64,000 nt of DNA from Impatiens glandulifera (taxonomy: Eukaryota > Streptophyta > Magnoliopsida > Ericales > Balsaminaceae): contig NC_061866.1 in the NCBI RefSeq assembly GCF_907164915.1, forward strand, positions 50,465,113-50,529,112, read 5' to 3'. Position 1 is the first letter of the stretch. Every line of letters starts with the position of its first letter. Shown here piece by piece: positions 23,701 to 37,761 of this stretch. A program made the position numbers and the translations under genes. The notes below the pieces were generated by a model that did not search any database, was not told the DNA's origin, and worked only from the letters and a program-made list of their open reading frames with translations.

Positions 23701-26700
23701 TCTCCGCTTTGTAAAAACAGATCCTTCTCACTGTAGAAAAATGGCACAGTTATATGCATACGGAAGAAAAAGTGGAATAAGTAATAGGATGAAAGTTATG
23801 AGAAAGGCCAGTTTAAATAATATGTTTCCTCCATTCTCCTTGTTTTAACAAGCATGTCAAATTATGATCAGTAGAAGACATCTGGAAGGGAAGTGTCATG
23901 GTCCTTGTTGGAGCATATTCTGCATTTCTTTTTGAATAAAATACCTTAAAAAAGTGTAGTGGGAAAAAAAAAGTGGAAACCTGGAAAGCACTAATGTCTG
24001 TGCTTTAACAGCATGTAGGCGGGAATTGGCATATGCAGCAGCAGATCTGAGCATCTTCAGCTTCCAAATAAGGGTGTCGCTAGGTAATAGATTAACAAGT
24101 TCCTTCAAAGTTTATAATAAATTGATCTTCAGAAGGGGAATTTCATGTCAAATACAGATCCTATGATAATGCTACCCTGAAAGATACATTGATATATTCC
24201 TAGATAGAATAACCACTAAACCAGCAAAATATCCAAAATAGTTGTAAGAAGTTAGGGAGGGAAAGGAATGACTTTGATGCCTTGTTTATTAAAGATAAGT
24301 ATAAATATATATATATATTACCGAGAGATAGGATGACAATGATAAAACACCCTGTACCAGTTCTCCAACTTTCTTTTCAAGAGGTAGCCCGTTTTGTACT
24401 GTAGTCATCACCATCCTCAATGGCATACCTAATATAACGATTACTTGTTTTAATTGGCAATCTTTTGACATTGATAAAAAGCATAACGTCCTACTCATGG
24501 GACTACACTTTATTATAAATTATTTAGGTCTGTACAATCAGAAGCGAAGCATGTCAATATACAATAGTGATCTAATGGCATGCTGTGACATCATTAATTC
24601 TATTTTTTTACAACCATTTTGGGAGATGGATCCAACCATTTTTCTACAACCATCAGAAAAGGAAAGGGTATATAACAATCTATGATATTTAAGGAAAACT
24701 GGGAGATGAGAAGAACAAGACTGAGTGAAATGAGCTCAATATTTCTTAATGATACATATGAGTTGAATGTAGTTTAACTACAGTTTTGTGCTAACCTTCT
24801 CCTAAAAATTATAATTCTGTGATGGTGAGGAATTTTCATTTAATCTAATTTTAATAATTTTGTAATGGGCTTAAGCTCCTTTATTTGCTGGATTATCCTA
24901 GCTTAATCTCCATGTGGTGTTTTCTACAAAAAAAAAAAATTCTGTAGATGCAACACTAATCACAGCTTCAAAATAAGCAAATGTAATGCGGTATTGAAAT
25001 GTGTTTACTAAATGAATAAATGGCGTGACAGTAAATATAATTAGAGAGAACAAACCTTGGTCAGACACAACTAACAAGCAAATTAAAGACACTAATGCAA
25101 CTAACTTTTTCATTGAAATAAGGTCAACCAGAGGCTATTGTGGTTCGATGAGTACAGCCTATTATTCAGTTGGAGCAACGTCTTACAGAATTATGATCTA
25201 TAAATAGATATACTTCAATCAATTTCACTTTCTAAGTTTCTATTTAAGACTCTGATATAGTTAAAACTAGATCAAGAAAGAGATGAGAAGATAGTAGAGT
25301 TAAGATGGAAAAAGATTGATAGAGATGAGGATAGAGTGCTTCTTCATCATATTCAGCATACCCACTACTCTATCTCCCCTAACCTTTAATACTAAAGAAA
25401 CCTTAGCCCATTGTCGGTTGCAACATAGGAGCAAAACTCTACTCCAATACAAAAGAACCCACATGGCCTTGGAGGACTAAACTACAGAAAACTACTAAAA
25501 ACAAGGATTCAAGTAAAACAGTTACTAAACATCAGAACCCAATAGTAAATAAACTGTTACAGAATCCCATATTGATGCAGTACTTATTTGATATAAAATC
25601 AGCATACAAAATCGTATCAACAAACTACCTGTCATTAAACTCAGTACAAAAGGCAGGTTACTGTGTAGTTGTTCAGGCATCATTTCTGCTAAAGGTAATA
25701 ATGATTGCATTTGTGACTTGCTAAAACCAGTTGCTGTGAAGAAATAAACAAAATGCTTCAATAAGATTGAAACAGTCTTTTAAAATCTGAACTTGCAAAG
25801 GAACTATGGTTTCAACAAAAAGAAGTTCCCACCTGGGTTAACTAGAATAAGTACAAGATCAATTTCAGGGTTATGAGCAGCAACAGCTAATGCAAGACAT
25901 CCACCAATTGACTCCCCAACAAGATATATTGGCCTATTTGGTGATCGGCTATTTTCTGATCTCACTGTTCTTTCAACCAGCTTCACGAGGTCTGGCTACA
26001 ACAAGAAGGTCAAATTGATATTGAAGTAAGCAAATTGGTTAGGGTAAAAACATCATAATAAAGTGAATGCAACACATATAGGCCAGAAGTGGGAACTGCA
26101 GAGAAAAGTAATTGCCGAAATGGCAAAAGCTTCGAAGTTACTTATTTTATATAGCTCAACAAAACCTCTACTCCTTTTACATTTCATTTCGTTGAATTAT
26201 AGAATCATTTTATCACTGCTCTCCTTTCTTGTGTTCTTTCTGTATAATGCATTATATTTTCTATCATTTTCTACATTCCATGTGAATAATGCTCTAAGAC
26301 AGTTGGATAAATAATAAATAATAAAATGTATTTCTAAAATTATATTTTAAGTGAACTTGTTGTTATGAGTTAATTAATTTAATTGTTTTCTACAAATTAA
26401 TTATTGATGAATTAGTCCACTCCTTAAAATGTGGAACAAATTAACATACTTATTAATTAACATGTGTTTAATTGTGACAGGTAAAAGGTATTGGTATGAC
26501 TTTTTCTTCTATACTATTGGTAATATCTCTATTCTCTAATTATATATAGTACTTGAGTAGACATTTTTAATAAAAAAAATATAGTACTTGAGTAGAGGAA
26601 CTAACCCACAATTTCCAGATACAAATTGATTTACTCTTGATAATTATTCATTTGAACCTTTTAACGACCAAAACTTTAAAAGGCGGCAAAAGGAAATGTT

Positions 26701-29227
26701 GCTTGTTCTTGATATTGTCAAGGTTGAATTCGTTTTAATCACTCCCAAACCCTTGGATAATATAAGTGTTGGATTTATGGAAAATTTGGAAAAATGGATT
26801 GCTGTGGATAAAATATGCAAAATCATTATTTTAAATGCTTTATCAAATGAGATTTTTGAGGTCTACTCTAATTTTAACAAAGCATCTTAAACTGGGACAC
26901 TTTCATAAACAAATATATTATCGGGCATTAAAAGATATGCTATAGGAAACTTTTACATTTTCAAATGAACGAGGAAAAAGATGTTTCTTCTCAAATAAAT
27001 TAGTTCCACTTGATTCTTTCTAGTTAACAAATGAAAGTATCATTTTACCCAAGGCTTTAATGGTTGGTATACTCATAGAGAAACTTCCTGATTTCTTGGA
27101 AGCACTACAAAAATTCCATGAAGGAGGAAATAAATGACACTACTAGAAGTTGTGATTCATGTTTGTGTTGAGGAGAAAATTAAATGTCAAGATAAAGCAG
27201 AGAAAACAAAGAAGCCAACTCAGTGCAAGATCAAGGTGGAAACTACAACTCTCGTCGAAGCCGTCCCCATCGTTGTGAAATAAGAAATATCAAAATGGAC
27301 CAAACAAAAAGCATTATGATAGGGCATTGCAACCTCATTGTCATAAAGAGAAAAGAAAGGTAATTTTTCTGGAAAGATTGGTCACCATGCAGTTCATTGT
27401 AGGCACAAGAAGAGAGACAAGAGACATGTCGCTTCAAGGCGAACCTAGATGAGACAGATGATATTATTGTGGCGGTTGTCTTTGAAATCAATCTTGTGGT
27501 CGAAGAGAAATCTTGGATGGTAGACTCTGGTGCTACCAGGCATTTAGCTACTACACAGACTCGAACAAAGTTAATGTTTGTGGATAAGGGAACCTAAAAC
27601 TCATCTCTGGGAAAATTCTCTCGTTGACTAATGTTCTCCACATACCCGAGATTCGATCAAATCTTGTGTTTGTTTCTGTCTGGTAAAAGGCAGGTGTGGA
27701 GTGATTTGGTTTCTTACATAGTGACACTTAGGAAAAATAATATTTTAGCAAGCAAAGATTATTTTGCTAATAGTCTATTTTTATAAATTGTTGTTGAAGT
27801 TATTAATGATAATGCATATATGATGTATCTAACCAATAAAAATGACAAATGTCATGTATGTGTATAAGCTAAAATACAAAGAAAAATATGTAAAACAATC
27901 AATAATAGAGAATCTGAATTGTTATGCCTTAAATATGAATATAACATGGCTTGAGGAGGAAAAAGATTAAATTTATAGGCCATAGTTCTAGAATCTAGAT
28001 ACACCTACGTATATCTTTTAAGAAATAAGATGAAATTGTGGAAAAATTTATAAAATATAAAGTTGAAGTAGAAGTAGAAAACAAATTAAATATAACATGG
28101 TATCGTAGATGAGATAACTCCACTTTATTCACCGGAATCTAATGAGATAGGTGAACGAAAAATAAGAAATTAAAGGAAATGATGAATGTTGTGTTTATTA
28201 GTTGAGTCTCTCCTCCAAATTTGTAGGATTAAACTATTTTATCATCATATTTTATAAAAAAAACAGTCATATTTAAGAAAACAGGACAAATTCCATTCGA
28301 AATTTGGGAGTATACATTACCTAATCCAAAATATCTTATATATATAGTGTAAGGCGTTTTAGCTATTGTATTTTTACCTCGATAAGTATTCTAATTTGTT
28401 ATTTAGTTCGAAAATATCTTAGATTTTCCAACAGATGTAACATATCAATTATCAAGAGATGAAAACTGATTCAAGCTTCCGGAGACATCCACCTTATTCG
28501 GTAATAACACATGTAAAGAATGAGAATAGATTTGGGGAGCGAAAGACCTGTAAATGATGATCGATCTGCAACTGGTATATGCAAGCACCATATATCAAAA
28601 ATCCTTCAATAAAACGGACATAATTTTGATAAGTAGTAGTAACAAATAGCAGCTAGCAAAGAGATACATAAAGAGAATAGAGAAGAATGCTCACTCTCCC
28701 AAAGTTTGGTGATGCAACAGTAAACCGAGCCCAACACCATCGATACCTGCAATGTAATCGAGTTTTTTTTATCTGATGAATTAAATAAACTGTGAATCAG
28801 AGAGTAAAAGTAGTAGCATAGTAAGAAGAAAATAACCAGGAAGATATAGTAAGAGAGGAGAGTTATCTGAACGAGATCCGCCTGATAGCTCCAAAGGCGA
28901 AAACCAACGCGGTGGACCACCGTCCATTCGAACCATCAACTCCTTCGACAGCTCAAAATAATCGCTCAATCTCAACTGTTCTCTACCTCCAATCTCTTCC
29001 TCTATATCGACATGACTCGGAAGACAATTTCTGGCGTACTTCTTATCATCGAATCTCAGTTTTCCGTTTGCGATATGATATCCAGATTTTGATTGATTCG
29101 ATCGACAATCAGAGACAGCAACTCCTGAGAATGAAAGGTTCGTTTTGATTATCACGGTAGCGATAGTGTTCATCGCCGTAGGATGTACAGTAAAAGCCGA
29201 CGACGCTCCGGCGACGACCATGGCCAT
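20757..29227 (-). CDS. PES: Phytyl ester synthase/diacylglycerol acyltransferase-like protein, chloroplastic (PES family)
   Basis: Fourteen exons: 29227-28837, 28746-28695, 28603-28548, 25991-25833, 25733-25629, 24428-24322, 24102-23981, 23730-23622, 23011-22881, 22553-22184, 21577-21464, 21315-21230, 21132-21023, 20947-20757. Total 700 residues, like Arabidopsis PES1/PES2. A Ser/Thr-rich N-terminus fits a plastid transit peptide. An alpha/beta-hydrolase half follows, with the nucleophile elbow GESIGG and DLVLILVNPA, then an acyltransferase half with GYHMLLGWEL, PVSANNMYRLL and LYPGGMREALHRK. PES enzymes in plastoglobules esterify phytol released from chlorophyll with fatty acids and also make triacylglycerol during senescence or nitrogen stress. 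The intron after exon 9 uses a GC donor (CAG|GCAAGT). Intron 3 (2.56 kb) holds a copia relic. An in-frame ATG at 29251 is an alternative start; 29227 is preferred only by family length. Confidence 0.92.
26640..28430 (+). mobile_element. Truncated copia relic in PES intron 3, antisense to the gene
   Basis: Read on the plus strand, successive broken frames match copia gag (26700-26890, with NFKRRQ and KIIILNAL text), a zinc knuckle (about 27370-27420, GKIGHHAVHCRHKKRD), the protease start (27510-27550, SWMVDSGATRHL, active site kept), integrase/connector text (around 28130-28240, ESNEIGERK-like) and the NPKYL..GVLA segment near 28320-28370. Stops and frameshifts are frequent. I found no LTRs and no reverse transcriptase, so the element is 3'-truncated and dead. 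Confidence 0.75.
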
Positions 29228-29522
29228 GATTGGGAAGTAAGTAACCGTCACTGACTATGGTGGACGAATGATATGTGACAACTTGGAAGGATATTATATA
29301 AAGCCTATTTTTTTTAAGAGATTCAGAGCATGTAAAAAATAAGTATCATTTGATGGCGTAAAAACAGCTAGCATCCGATTGGTGTTTCGAATAATAATTA
29401 TAATTAATAAAAAAAAATAATACATTATTAATAAATAGAAGGAAATTATTTATTACACATAAATTACAAATATAATAATAATAAAGTATTATAGATAAAG
29501 AAAACAAAAAAGAGGATGGCGG
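29228..29522. promoter_or_regulatory. Short spacer between GEM-like 3' end and PES start
   Basis: Only about 295 bases separate the GEM-like stop (29523) from the PES start (29227). They must hold the GEM-like terminator and the PES promoter and leader. The part around 29395-29510 is strongly AT-rich. I cannot assign a specific TATA box. Confidence 0.4.
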
Positions 29523-30557
29523 TCAGGGATGTAGATGTGGCGGTCCGGCGAAACCGGGGGCGGCGGAAAAGCCGGCAAGGCTTTCAGAGATATGGCGAGC
29601 TGCTTTTTCAAAATTAACGAAACCCATAAACCAGAAATCATGTCCATCGTTCGTCATTATCTGGAGATATCTTTCAGATTGATTGTCTCGCATTACAACG
29701 GGATTGATCATACTGATCTTCGATAACGGTACCATAATCTGAATCAGATTTCAAAGTAAGCAAATGTTCATAGACTAAAATGATGATGATGATGAATCGT
29801 GAATTCATAATACATACCTTGTAGTAGCTCCAAGATTCTTGACGGGACGGTGTTGTGAATGAAAGAGGGCGATCGCTGCAGAAAGCTAAATGAAGATTCG
29901 ACAAGTAGAGTGTTCCGGCAACAGGACCGGTGGATGTTGATAAGTAACAGGCGAATGTTTTCTTCAATTTCTCGTTTGGTAATGTATCGAAGGTTTGTTT
30001 GTATAAAACCTCGAATCCACCTCCTGTTATGGCTTTGGCATTCAGATTTAACTTGTCCCAAGCAGCTGTCGACACCGATGGCCCTGTTTTCACTGTTTTG
30101 AAGAACAAAATTGGTTAAAATTTAGGGTTAGGATAATTTGGGGATTTAGGGTTAGTGAAATAGAATATAGAATATACGTACAGTTGTGCCAGATGTTGTT
30201 GGCGGTGATCTCGGTCTTCTTTCCCCAAGTATTGAATTTCTGGAGGATGCATTCCATAGGGCTGTTTCCGGTGCCGGAGCCGGAGCTGGATGACGGTGGT
30301 TTCTGAACGGGGCTATAGTGGAGATAAGGATTGTGTTGCTGCTGGTTCTGGTTTTGATCTCCGGCGCTCCAGAAGGCGGCTTTCTGATTGGCGGGATGAG
30401 CTGTGGGGACTGCCGGCGTTCCCATGACGTGAGTCCCCCATGTTTCGTTTGGAGGAGGAGGAGGAGGGGCGGCGGCGGAAGAAGATGTTACCGGGATCTG
30501 GTCACCGGAGGACGGCGATGGGTAGTGAAAATGAGGATCTGTAGGATTTTTGGACAT
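29523..30557 (-). CDS. GEM-like GRAM-domain protein
   Basis: Three exons, 30557-30182, 30092-29818 and 29738-29523, give 288 residues. The first 115 residues are Pro/Ser/Gln-rich and disordered (poly-Pro at about 31-36). NNIWHNLKTGPSVSTAAW precedes a GRAM domain (about 160-245) with GGFEVLYKQTF, LSTSTGPVAGTLYLS, LAFCSDRPL, YYKIMVPL and YLQIMTNDGHDFWFMGF. The family includes GEM (GLABRA2 expression modulator), FIP1 and ABA-responsive GER proteins, which bind phosphoinositides or partner proteins and influence cell division, epidermal patterning or hormone response. I cannot say which orthologue this is. The start gives the family's usual length. A GAA/TTC-rich leader precedes it. Confidence 0.92.
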
Positions 30558-33031
30558 GGCTGGCGGCTAAGGATGAAACTTTTCTTCTTTCTTCTTTTCT
30601 TCTTCTTCGAAAACTGATGAGAGTTCAGATTTTCCTAAACCCTATTTATATAATCCGAACCTTCTTCATGAAGATTTTTCTCGACGCGTAACATTTAAGC
30701 CGTCAAAGAAACAGTTTTCAAAGCATCGTCTAAATACCAAATTGACTACTAAACTTACGTATATTGTTCAAATTAGCCGTTACATATGTAAAAGTCTTTA
30801 ATTGTTATCTGTGAGTTTTTTTAGTTTAATATATATATATATATATATATATGAGATAAAGAATTTGGAAGATATAATGTGAAAAGTAATAATGATAAAA
30901 TTTAATTGGTCAAAAAAAAATATTTTTTCTTTTCATATATTAAAATGAATTTTTAGTAATCAATTTTTTTTTCTCATCAATCAAAAGAGTTTCTGGAAAA
31001 GAAAAATAAAATTATATGTTAAAATTTGGTTGACAATTTTGAAATCTTTTCTGAACATGATTTTTTTCATTTTTTTTATATTTTGTTAATTGTAATATCG
31101 AGTTAGTTGGATTAAATTTGCCGTCCTCATGATATTTTTTTAATTCGAATAACACTCTCATTTCTTTGTGAATCATTGGTTGATTATGTCCTTCAATACA
31201 ATTATATTGATAATTATTTTTTTAACAGTGATATCTTTAATAACAAATGTGATAAAATCATTTTTTTTATATTTTAGTATAAAGTAGTTAAAATTGATCT
31301 TTCACGTGAATAGTTTTTATAAGTATAATATTATCATTTATATTTCTTATCAATTCACGGACAAAAACAATTTTAAGTGCCACGACGATTGTTTATTTGG
31401 AGTCATGCTTAATAAATTGATTGAATCGTTGAATTTTGTTTTTATGTAGAATTTTAAATTTTAAAATTATAATAATATTTAATAGGTAGATTCATGCGAA
31501 TATATTTATTTTTATTAAGAAAAAGGAAAGAACTCACATATTTGAAATTCAGATAACAATTTCAATATCTCACATAAGATCGGAGAGCAAATTGAACTTT
31601 TAACCTTAATTAAGACTTTTCCTACATTGAAAAAGAAAAAGACTCTTTTGATGGCGACCGTGGGAATTGAGATGCCTTCGTGTAATGGTGTGCTATGACT
31701 TACTTGTTAAGGAAATTAAGTGCTTGTTTTCTTAAATTTTTTTTTTAAAGAATTTAACTAAAATTAAAATTTCAATTAATCAATTCTTTAATCATTATAT
31801 TATTTATTTCATTAATTAAAATACTAAAATATTTTTTATTTTATTTATATATAATATTTAAATTTTTTATTAAAAATAATCACAATCTCCTCAAAATTAT
31901 CATAAATTATTATTTTTTTCTCTCTTTATATTTAAATAAAAAAAAAAAACAAAACAAAATATAAGACTTATCACAATCTTATATTTTTTTTTTTTTTTCT
32001 TTTTCCTTTCTACACCTTTATTCTCCGGAGACTAACGTTGACCTCCAATTTAACTAATCTTTATTCAGACTTTTTATTTATTTAAGTTATTCTTATTCTT
32101 ATATCATTTCTTTGTCAATGTTTATGACCTTCAAATAGAAACATAGAAATATTTGTGATCCACAAATTTTGAAAAATATACTAAATAATAAATAGAAATA
32201 TTGCAAAACTTAGTCTTTACTTTAAATATAAAAAATGTTTCTTCTATCACAGTTGAGATATTACAAAATATCAATATTTTTAATTAATTTTAATATATAA
32301 TGTGAAATTGAAAGAAATAAAATTATTTTTTTTCATTTTTAATTTTTTTTCTCAAAATATAATCTCAACAAATTGTCTCAATAATATTTTATTTTATTTA
32401 TTAACTTTTTTATTATTCTAAAAATATAACTGCTCAGTTAAAAAAAAATACTATTCTTATGTCATTTCGTTGCCAATTTAATTAAATATATATTATTGTC
32501 TTTGTTCATGGACCTGGATTAATATTTATTATTATCTTTAATATTTTCAGTCTTACATAGTTATAAAAATTATAAATATACATATTAATGTTATTATAAA
32601 TATAATTTAAATTGATAAAACAATTTTTTATTTATTAAATTTATTAATATATACTATTAGAAAACCTTATTTCATCAAGTTAGTGATTACTTCCGCTGTT
32701 CCGAAAACCTTATTTCATCAAGTTATTGATTATTTCTGCCGAAAATCTCCGCTATGTAAAAGTTCCATCGTAACAACGAATAAGAACGAGGTTTCAAAAA
32801 AAAACTCACTCATGCAGTTTGAGGATAACAGATCTTAAGAGGATGGGAATTTTATTTTTTAGCCATCAAATTTTAACTAATAGAACAAAAGAAAAAGCAT
32901 ATAAGAACAATAAGTCAATAACAAGAGGTCAAGGAAGTTTCTAACAAGAGTTGATAAAAAAAAAAAAGTATGAATAAAACATGGATAAGTAAGAGGTATA
33001 AATTATTCTTTTGCAAATTTCTCCTCTTAAC

Positions 33032-33062
<31 letters not shown>

Positions 33063-33120
33063 TGTACACAACACATACCAACCAACTAGTATTCACAAAA
33101 ACAAAAACAAACTTTGGGGT
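30558..33120. other. AT-rich intergenic region
   Basis: It includes a (TA)n microsatellite at about 30829-30852, a 43-base imperfect tandem duplication at 32661-32740 (AAAACCTTATTTCATCAAGT repeated) and an (AAT)n run at 33033-33060. About 32800-33120 is probably the 3' UTR of the RNF10-like gene. No gene or transposon protein signal was seen. Confidence 0.55.
32661..32740. repeat. Short imperfect tandem duplication
   Basis: Two adjacent copies start at 32661 and 32704. Each begins AAAACCTTATTTCATCAAGT and continues with similar text (TAGTGATTACTTCCG versus TATTGATTATTTCTG). Confidence 0.85.
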
Positions 33121-36100
33121 TCAGTAGCGGCGGGCACCTGCAGTTGACAAGAGGATACGATTTGGTTTCTTCCCTTTCTTTCCGAGTAATTCGCTTACAT
33201 TATTTTGTGCATCTACTACTCCTCCACCTTCAGAAGACTTTTTTCTAGATATAACATTCGCAAACGAAGCTGCTGTATGGCTCGTACCTGCAACCAACCA
33301 ACCAAAACAAGACTTAGTCCTCTCTTTCTTACCAGACCTAGATTATAGCTTCTTCTTCCATTTTTTTAATGTATCTGGAGATGATCAATCAAATTACCTA
33401 CTATACCAGTTGTAGCCTTAGATCCACCACTACTACTGCTACTATTTATTTCGAGCTTAGGCAGAGAATGATGATTATGTTCATCATTTGTTGTTCCCCT
33501 CAAAGCTGGAGAGTCATGAGCAGCAGCAAAACCTAGCCTTGTAACACTTGAAAACAGCTTCCTTTCTCCTCCCCCAACTGTTGTTGTTTGTGGGCTTGAT
33601 GATAACGGCGACAACACAACGTTACCATTTCCCAAAGCTGCATACATTATAATATGCAAAATCATCCATCTTATCACTAAAACAAATCATTATTCCATTC
33701 TAATTTTGCGTTTTAGAAACTACCCTAAGTTTTTACCAAAAGATTTTACCCAGCTTCAGATCATATATTTAACTGTTAATGAAACCAACTAACCTTCAAA
33801 CTCATCTATTGAGAAAGTGGGGGCTTCACTCTGATAGTGCATAAAAAGATCATGTGATATTGCTTCTGTTTCAGCTTTGATTTTCTCCTTTTGTTCCTGG
33901 GATAAAAATATCAAATAAATTAAATCCCAACATTGCCTCAATATTTTTATTAAAACCATATCCACCACGTTACTTTTTACAGTTCACATGACCATGGCTT
34001 CTAACAAATCATCCAAACATGGAGAAAAAAGTACCTTCTTAGCAAGCCTCTTTCGACGATTTTCACGGTTTTTAATTTCATCCATAAATGGAAGCAGGCT
34101 ATCAGATGGCAACATCTCGCTCAGGTCAATCTCACATAGCTGAGAAAATAGGGAAGCAAATTGATCAAGAAATAGTAGATACTGCAACCTCAATATTAAA
34201 TTAAAAAAAGGGAAACAAACCTGGAACGTCGTTGTTAGAGAAAAATGGCTTATAAACCGGTAACGTTTTCTAATTGCCTCTGACTGAGTCACACTCTCTA
34301 ATTCCAATATCTTTCCACCAATTCTGTTCAAACAAATTTGAGATCATCAAAAAGGAGAATAAGGAAGTCCTTCAGATAACATGGTTCCAAAAGAACTAAA
34401 AACAACCACATCATCCAACAGAAAAAACTCATCAGTATCATAAGACGATTTATGTACATTCAAAATTGTATAATTTTCTTGTCGCATTTAATAGTGTTAG
34501 TACACACAAGGAGAACTACAAAATTGTATCATTCCCAACAAACCTGTGAGGGAGGTCTTCGTAGCTCCCATAGTGATGCAGAAGGCACTTCAAATTCAGC
34601 GGATGAAGTATAATATACTGGCCATCAACTGCCTGAAACAAGTCAATAAAGATCACAGCTATTATCACTAGACATAACATAAATAAATAATTAAAATTCT
34701 ATGACAACAAAATCAGTTATTATGCAAACCATCCATAGGCATGAATTTCCACACCCTTTATCAATTGCTACAGGATTCTTACTTTAAGTACGTGGGCAAC
34801 ACTATTTTCTCCTTTAGCATATTCACGTGTCCCAAGTAATTTAGATACCATGAGAAGGAAGGGGATGTCATAATTATGAGGATAATCTTATGACACAATT
34901 TGCAACCAGCACACACAAATTACTAAAGATTGTCCACAGAAACTCTTTGCTTGAGATCACACAGTGCATATGATGTAACACATATTTCAAATTAAACAGT
35001 AGTAATAATGTGCTGGTAGACTGACCACTCAAATGCCCATTCTAACAACGAGAAAAACAAGGTCTAAGGCGTGTTCAGACTGGGTTATTTATATAATCTT
35101 CAAATAACCTACCATCTATTCATCCTTCCTCTCAATATTCAAATCATCAACCAAAACACCAAATTACCCTCCATTTCTTTCTTTTTTATCAATATTTTTC
35201 ATTATATATCAATACCCTTAAGTATTTTTACCCAAATAAACCACTTTTTATAACCTCAACATGAAATAGGTTATTTAAATAACCCAAATCCGAACAAGGA
35301 CTAACTAAGATGCAGAACATGAAAATAATTGCAAATTTTTACCTGGTAAAAGTTGTAAGAATTATTTTCCTTTTTATCCGTTTTATCCTTAAGCCCATTC
35401 TCATGCACTTTCAAATCTTTTAGGTGCCCAGAGGAAGATATTGGAGCATCTACAGGGCCTCGCAATTGATTCACATCCAGAACAGGATCCAAGAAGACCT
35501 CTGCATGTAATTTGAAAAGTTTAGAGTCACTCTGGTCCGCTGATTTATCATCATTAAGGGAGACTTGTGGTCCGCAATTGAACATATTATCAGCAATGGA
35601 TGCAGGTATTGATCCCTCTACTACAAACTGTGAAGAACTACTATTAACAGAGGCGCCATTACAAACTTGGCGCTTGATCCAATATTTATTCCTCTCCTCA
35701 AGCTGTTCCAGGGCATAACTAACAAAAGGAAGTTTCTCCAGGTCATCCTCAAGTCCAGAATCAACTCTAGCTAACCAACCATCTAATTCAGATATGGCCT
35801 CTCTTACTGACAAATCCACCTTCGATGTAAAACTAAGCTTTGAGAAGGAATCAGGAGCTTCTTCTTTGGTGCCTATGCCTTGTTTATTTTTCAAAGACAA
35901 AACAGATGAGTCCTTGTGCCGGGTTAAAAGCAAAAGATCCACCGTATCACCTAGATGTAGATGCTTAACATATTCAACATGGATGGTACAAAGATCCTTT
36001 GAAGATATCATTGTAAAACATAAGGGGCATTTCTTCCAGATTTCACTGTTGTGATCGTCTCCTCCCAGTGAGAAGTAGCGTAAAATACAGGGAAAACAGA

Positions 36101-37437
36101 ATATGTGACCACACGACGTTATCTGTGGACAGAGAGGAGTTTCTAAACATATTGGACAATGCACAGGAGAAGGTGTAGAAAACCTCACACATAAAATATC
36201 CTCCCACTGTAACATCTTGTCTGGATTTAGTAACTCAGGTTGGTGGTCACCAGAGTCCAGCACAACAAAAGTGTAATTCGCTTGAAGGAACAAATCTTTA
36301 TTGTAAGGCTTTCTCTTTTCTGCTCTTCTTGCAGGAGGAGCCCTAGGTTGTGCACGAGAAATAGGATCATAGTGGAAATTCAGCAAGTGGTTTCCATTCA
36401 CCATCCGAGTCTTCCTTCCAGATGAATGCATAGCATTCGACTGGGAGCTGACATGACCCATCTCTTGTCTAGTTGACGATACAACAGCCTGAGAGGAAGG
36501 ACTGCGTTGAGAAGAAGAAAAACTTCCTCGTGCAACATCATCCCAAGAATTCCCGTCACCCTTTTGGTGAACCACAGACTTCTTCACATTCAGCTTTACA
36601 GATTTGACCTACAAAAATGACATATGAAAGGAAATTCAATATATACTTTTCAATCACCCTTACATATAGTCAAGGAATCAACCACAATGAGTTTCTTGTT
36701 AGGGAATCAATTATCACATTTATAATTGAAATGACAAAAAGTGCAGTACTCTCAAAAACAACAAGACTCTCTATGGCTCAACTTCCACATTTCCCCAACC
36801 TACCAAATAATTGGCACCCTTATCAGCTAACCAAATGTGCAAGACCCCATAGATATTAGCCCTTATCAAACTGCTACTCATTACAGTCTTTTGCAGCAAT
36901 AGCTAGAGAATCTCACTCCTTATCTAAGACTAAAAGTTTTCGTCCTAAAAGCTATGATAACTTGCATACTTCAAAACCCAACTCATATTATCTATCATAC
37001 AAGTTAAGAAGAAAGAGAAATGCACCTTTTGACAAGAAGGACTTTGTGCAGGTGAAGCCAGCAATCCTGCAAGAACAGAACAATTTGGAATAAAATCGTT
37101 AGCTTTAATGATTTAAGATAGACAGACAGACATTCACGTCAATTGAGGAGCAAAAGATATGACGAGGAGACGCATCTGATATCGACAAAATAATGAAACC
37201 CTGGAAACGGGAATAAATATTACCTGAAGTATTGGGTGGTCCAATTGAAGACTGGAAATCAGAAAGGCGAAGCGATTCGAGAGATTCATTTTGGCGGAGA
37301 AGAGATGGTGAGATCCCTGGATGTTGGGATTGAAAGATGACGTCGTCGCCATGTTGTGAATTAGGGTTTTGATATAGCGGTGCACGCGAGGAAGAAGAGG
37401 ATGCTGGATCTAGATTTTGTAAAGGCAAGATGGACAT
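33121..37437 (-). CDS. RNF10-like RING-finger E3 ubiquitin ligase
   Basis: Nine exons: 37437-37224, 37066-37026, 36608-35343, 34632-34544, 34323-34221, 34139-34035, 33896-33794, 33637-33398, 33287-33121. They give 775 residues. The YNKDLFLQANYTFVV and NPDKMLQWEDI segments, then the RING (about 236-282: CPICLE, CGHIFCFPCILRYFSL, KKCPLC), then FYQAVDGQYIILHPLNLKCL, and an ISHFSL..CEIDL segment followed by a basic coiled-coil-like stretch (KNRENRRKRLAKKEQKEKIKAE), follow the architecture of animal RNF10 and yeast MAG2. In those organisms RNF10 ubiquitinates small-subunit ribosomal proteins on stalled initiation complexes. The plant role is inferred only. The C-terminus is Ser/Gly-rich with a basic end. 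All exon phases close. Confidence 0.9.
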
Positions 37438-37761
37438 GAAAATATCGCCGGAACTGTTTTTGGGGAGAAATCCTTAACAATCTATGGAGCTTCCTTCCTG
37501 CCTCTTGTCGTCGTCTTTATAATGACGACCACCACCGATGATTTTTTTTTCTTTCTTTCTTTTGTTTTTGCTTGAAGAAGACTATGATCATTAAATTTGC
37601 CACAATAATAATAATAATAAACTCCAACCAGTCCACAAATAAATATGGGGAAATTTGATGAAATGGCCCTCATAAGTGGCTTAATTCCAAAAAAGGCCTG
37701 CGCCTACTAATGTTTGTAAAATGGGCCTTTTTGTCCTGCGAAATGTCCATTTTATCCCTGT

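Noticed and set aside
24497..24685. Plus-strand open frame in a PES intron
   Set aside because: No similarity, short and within intron DNA; taken as chance.
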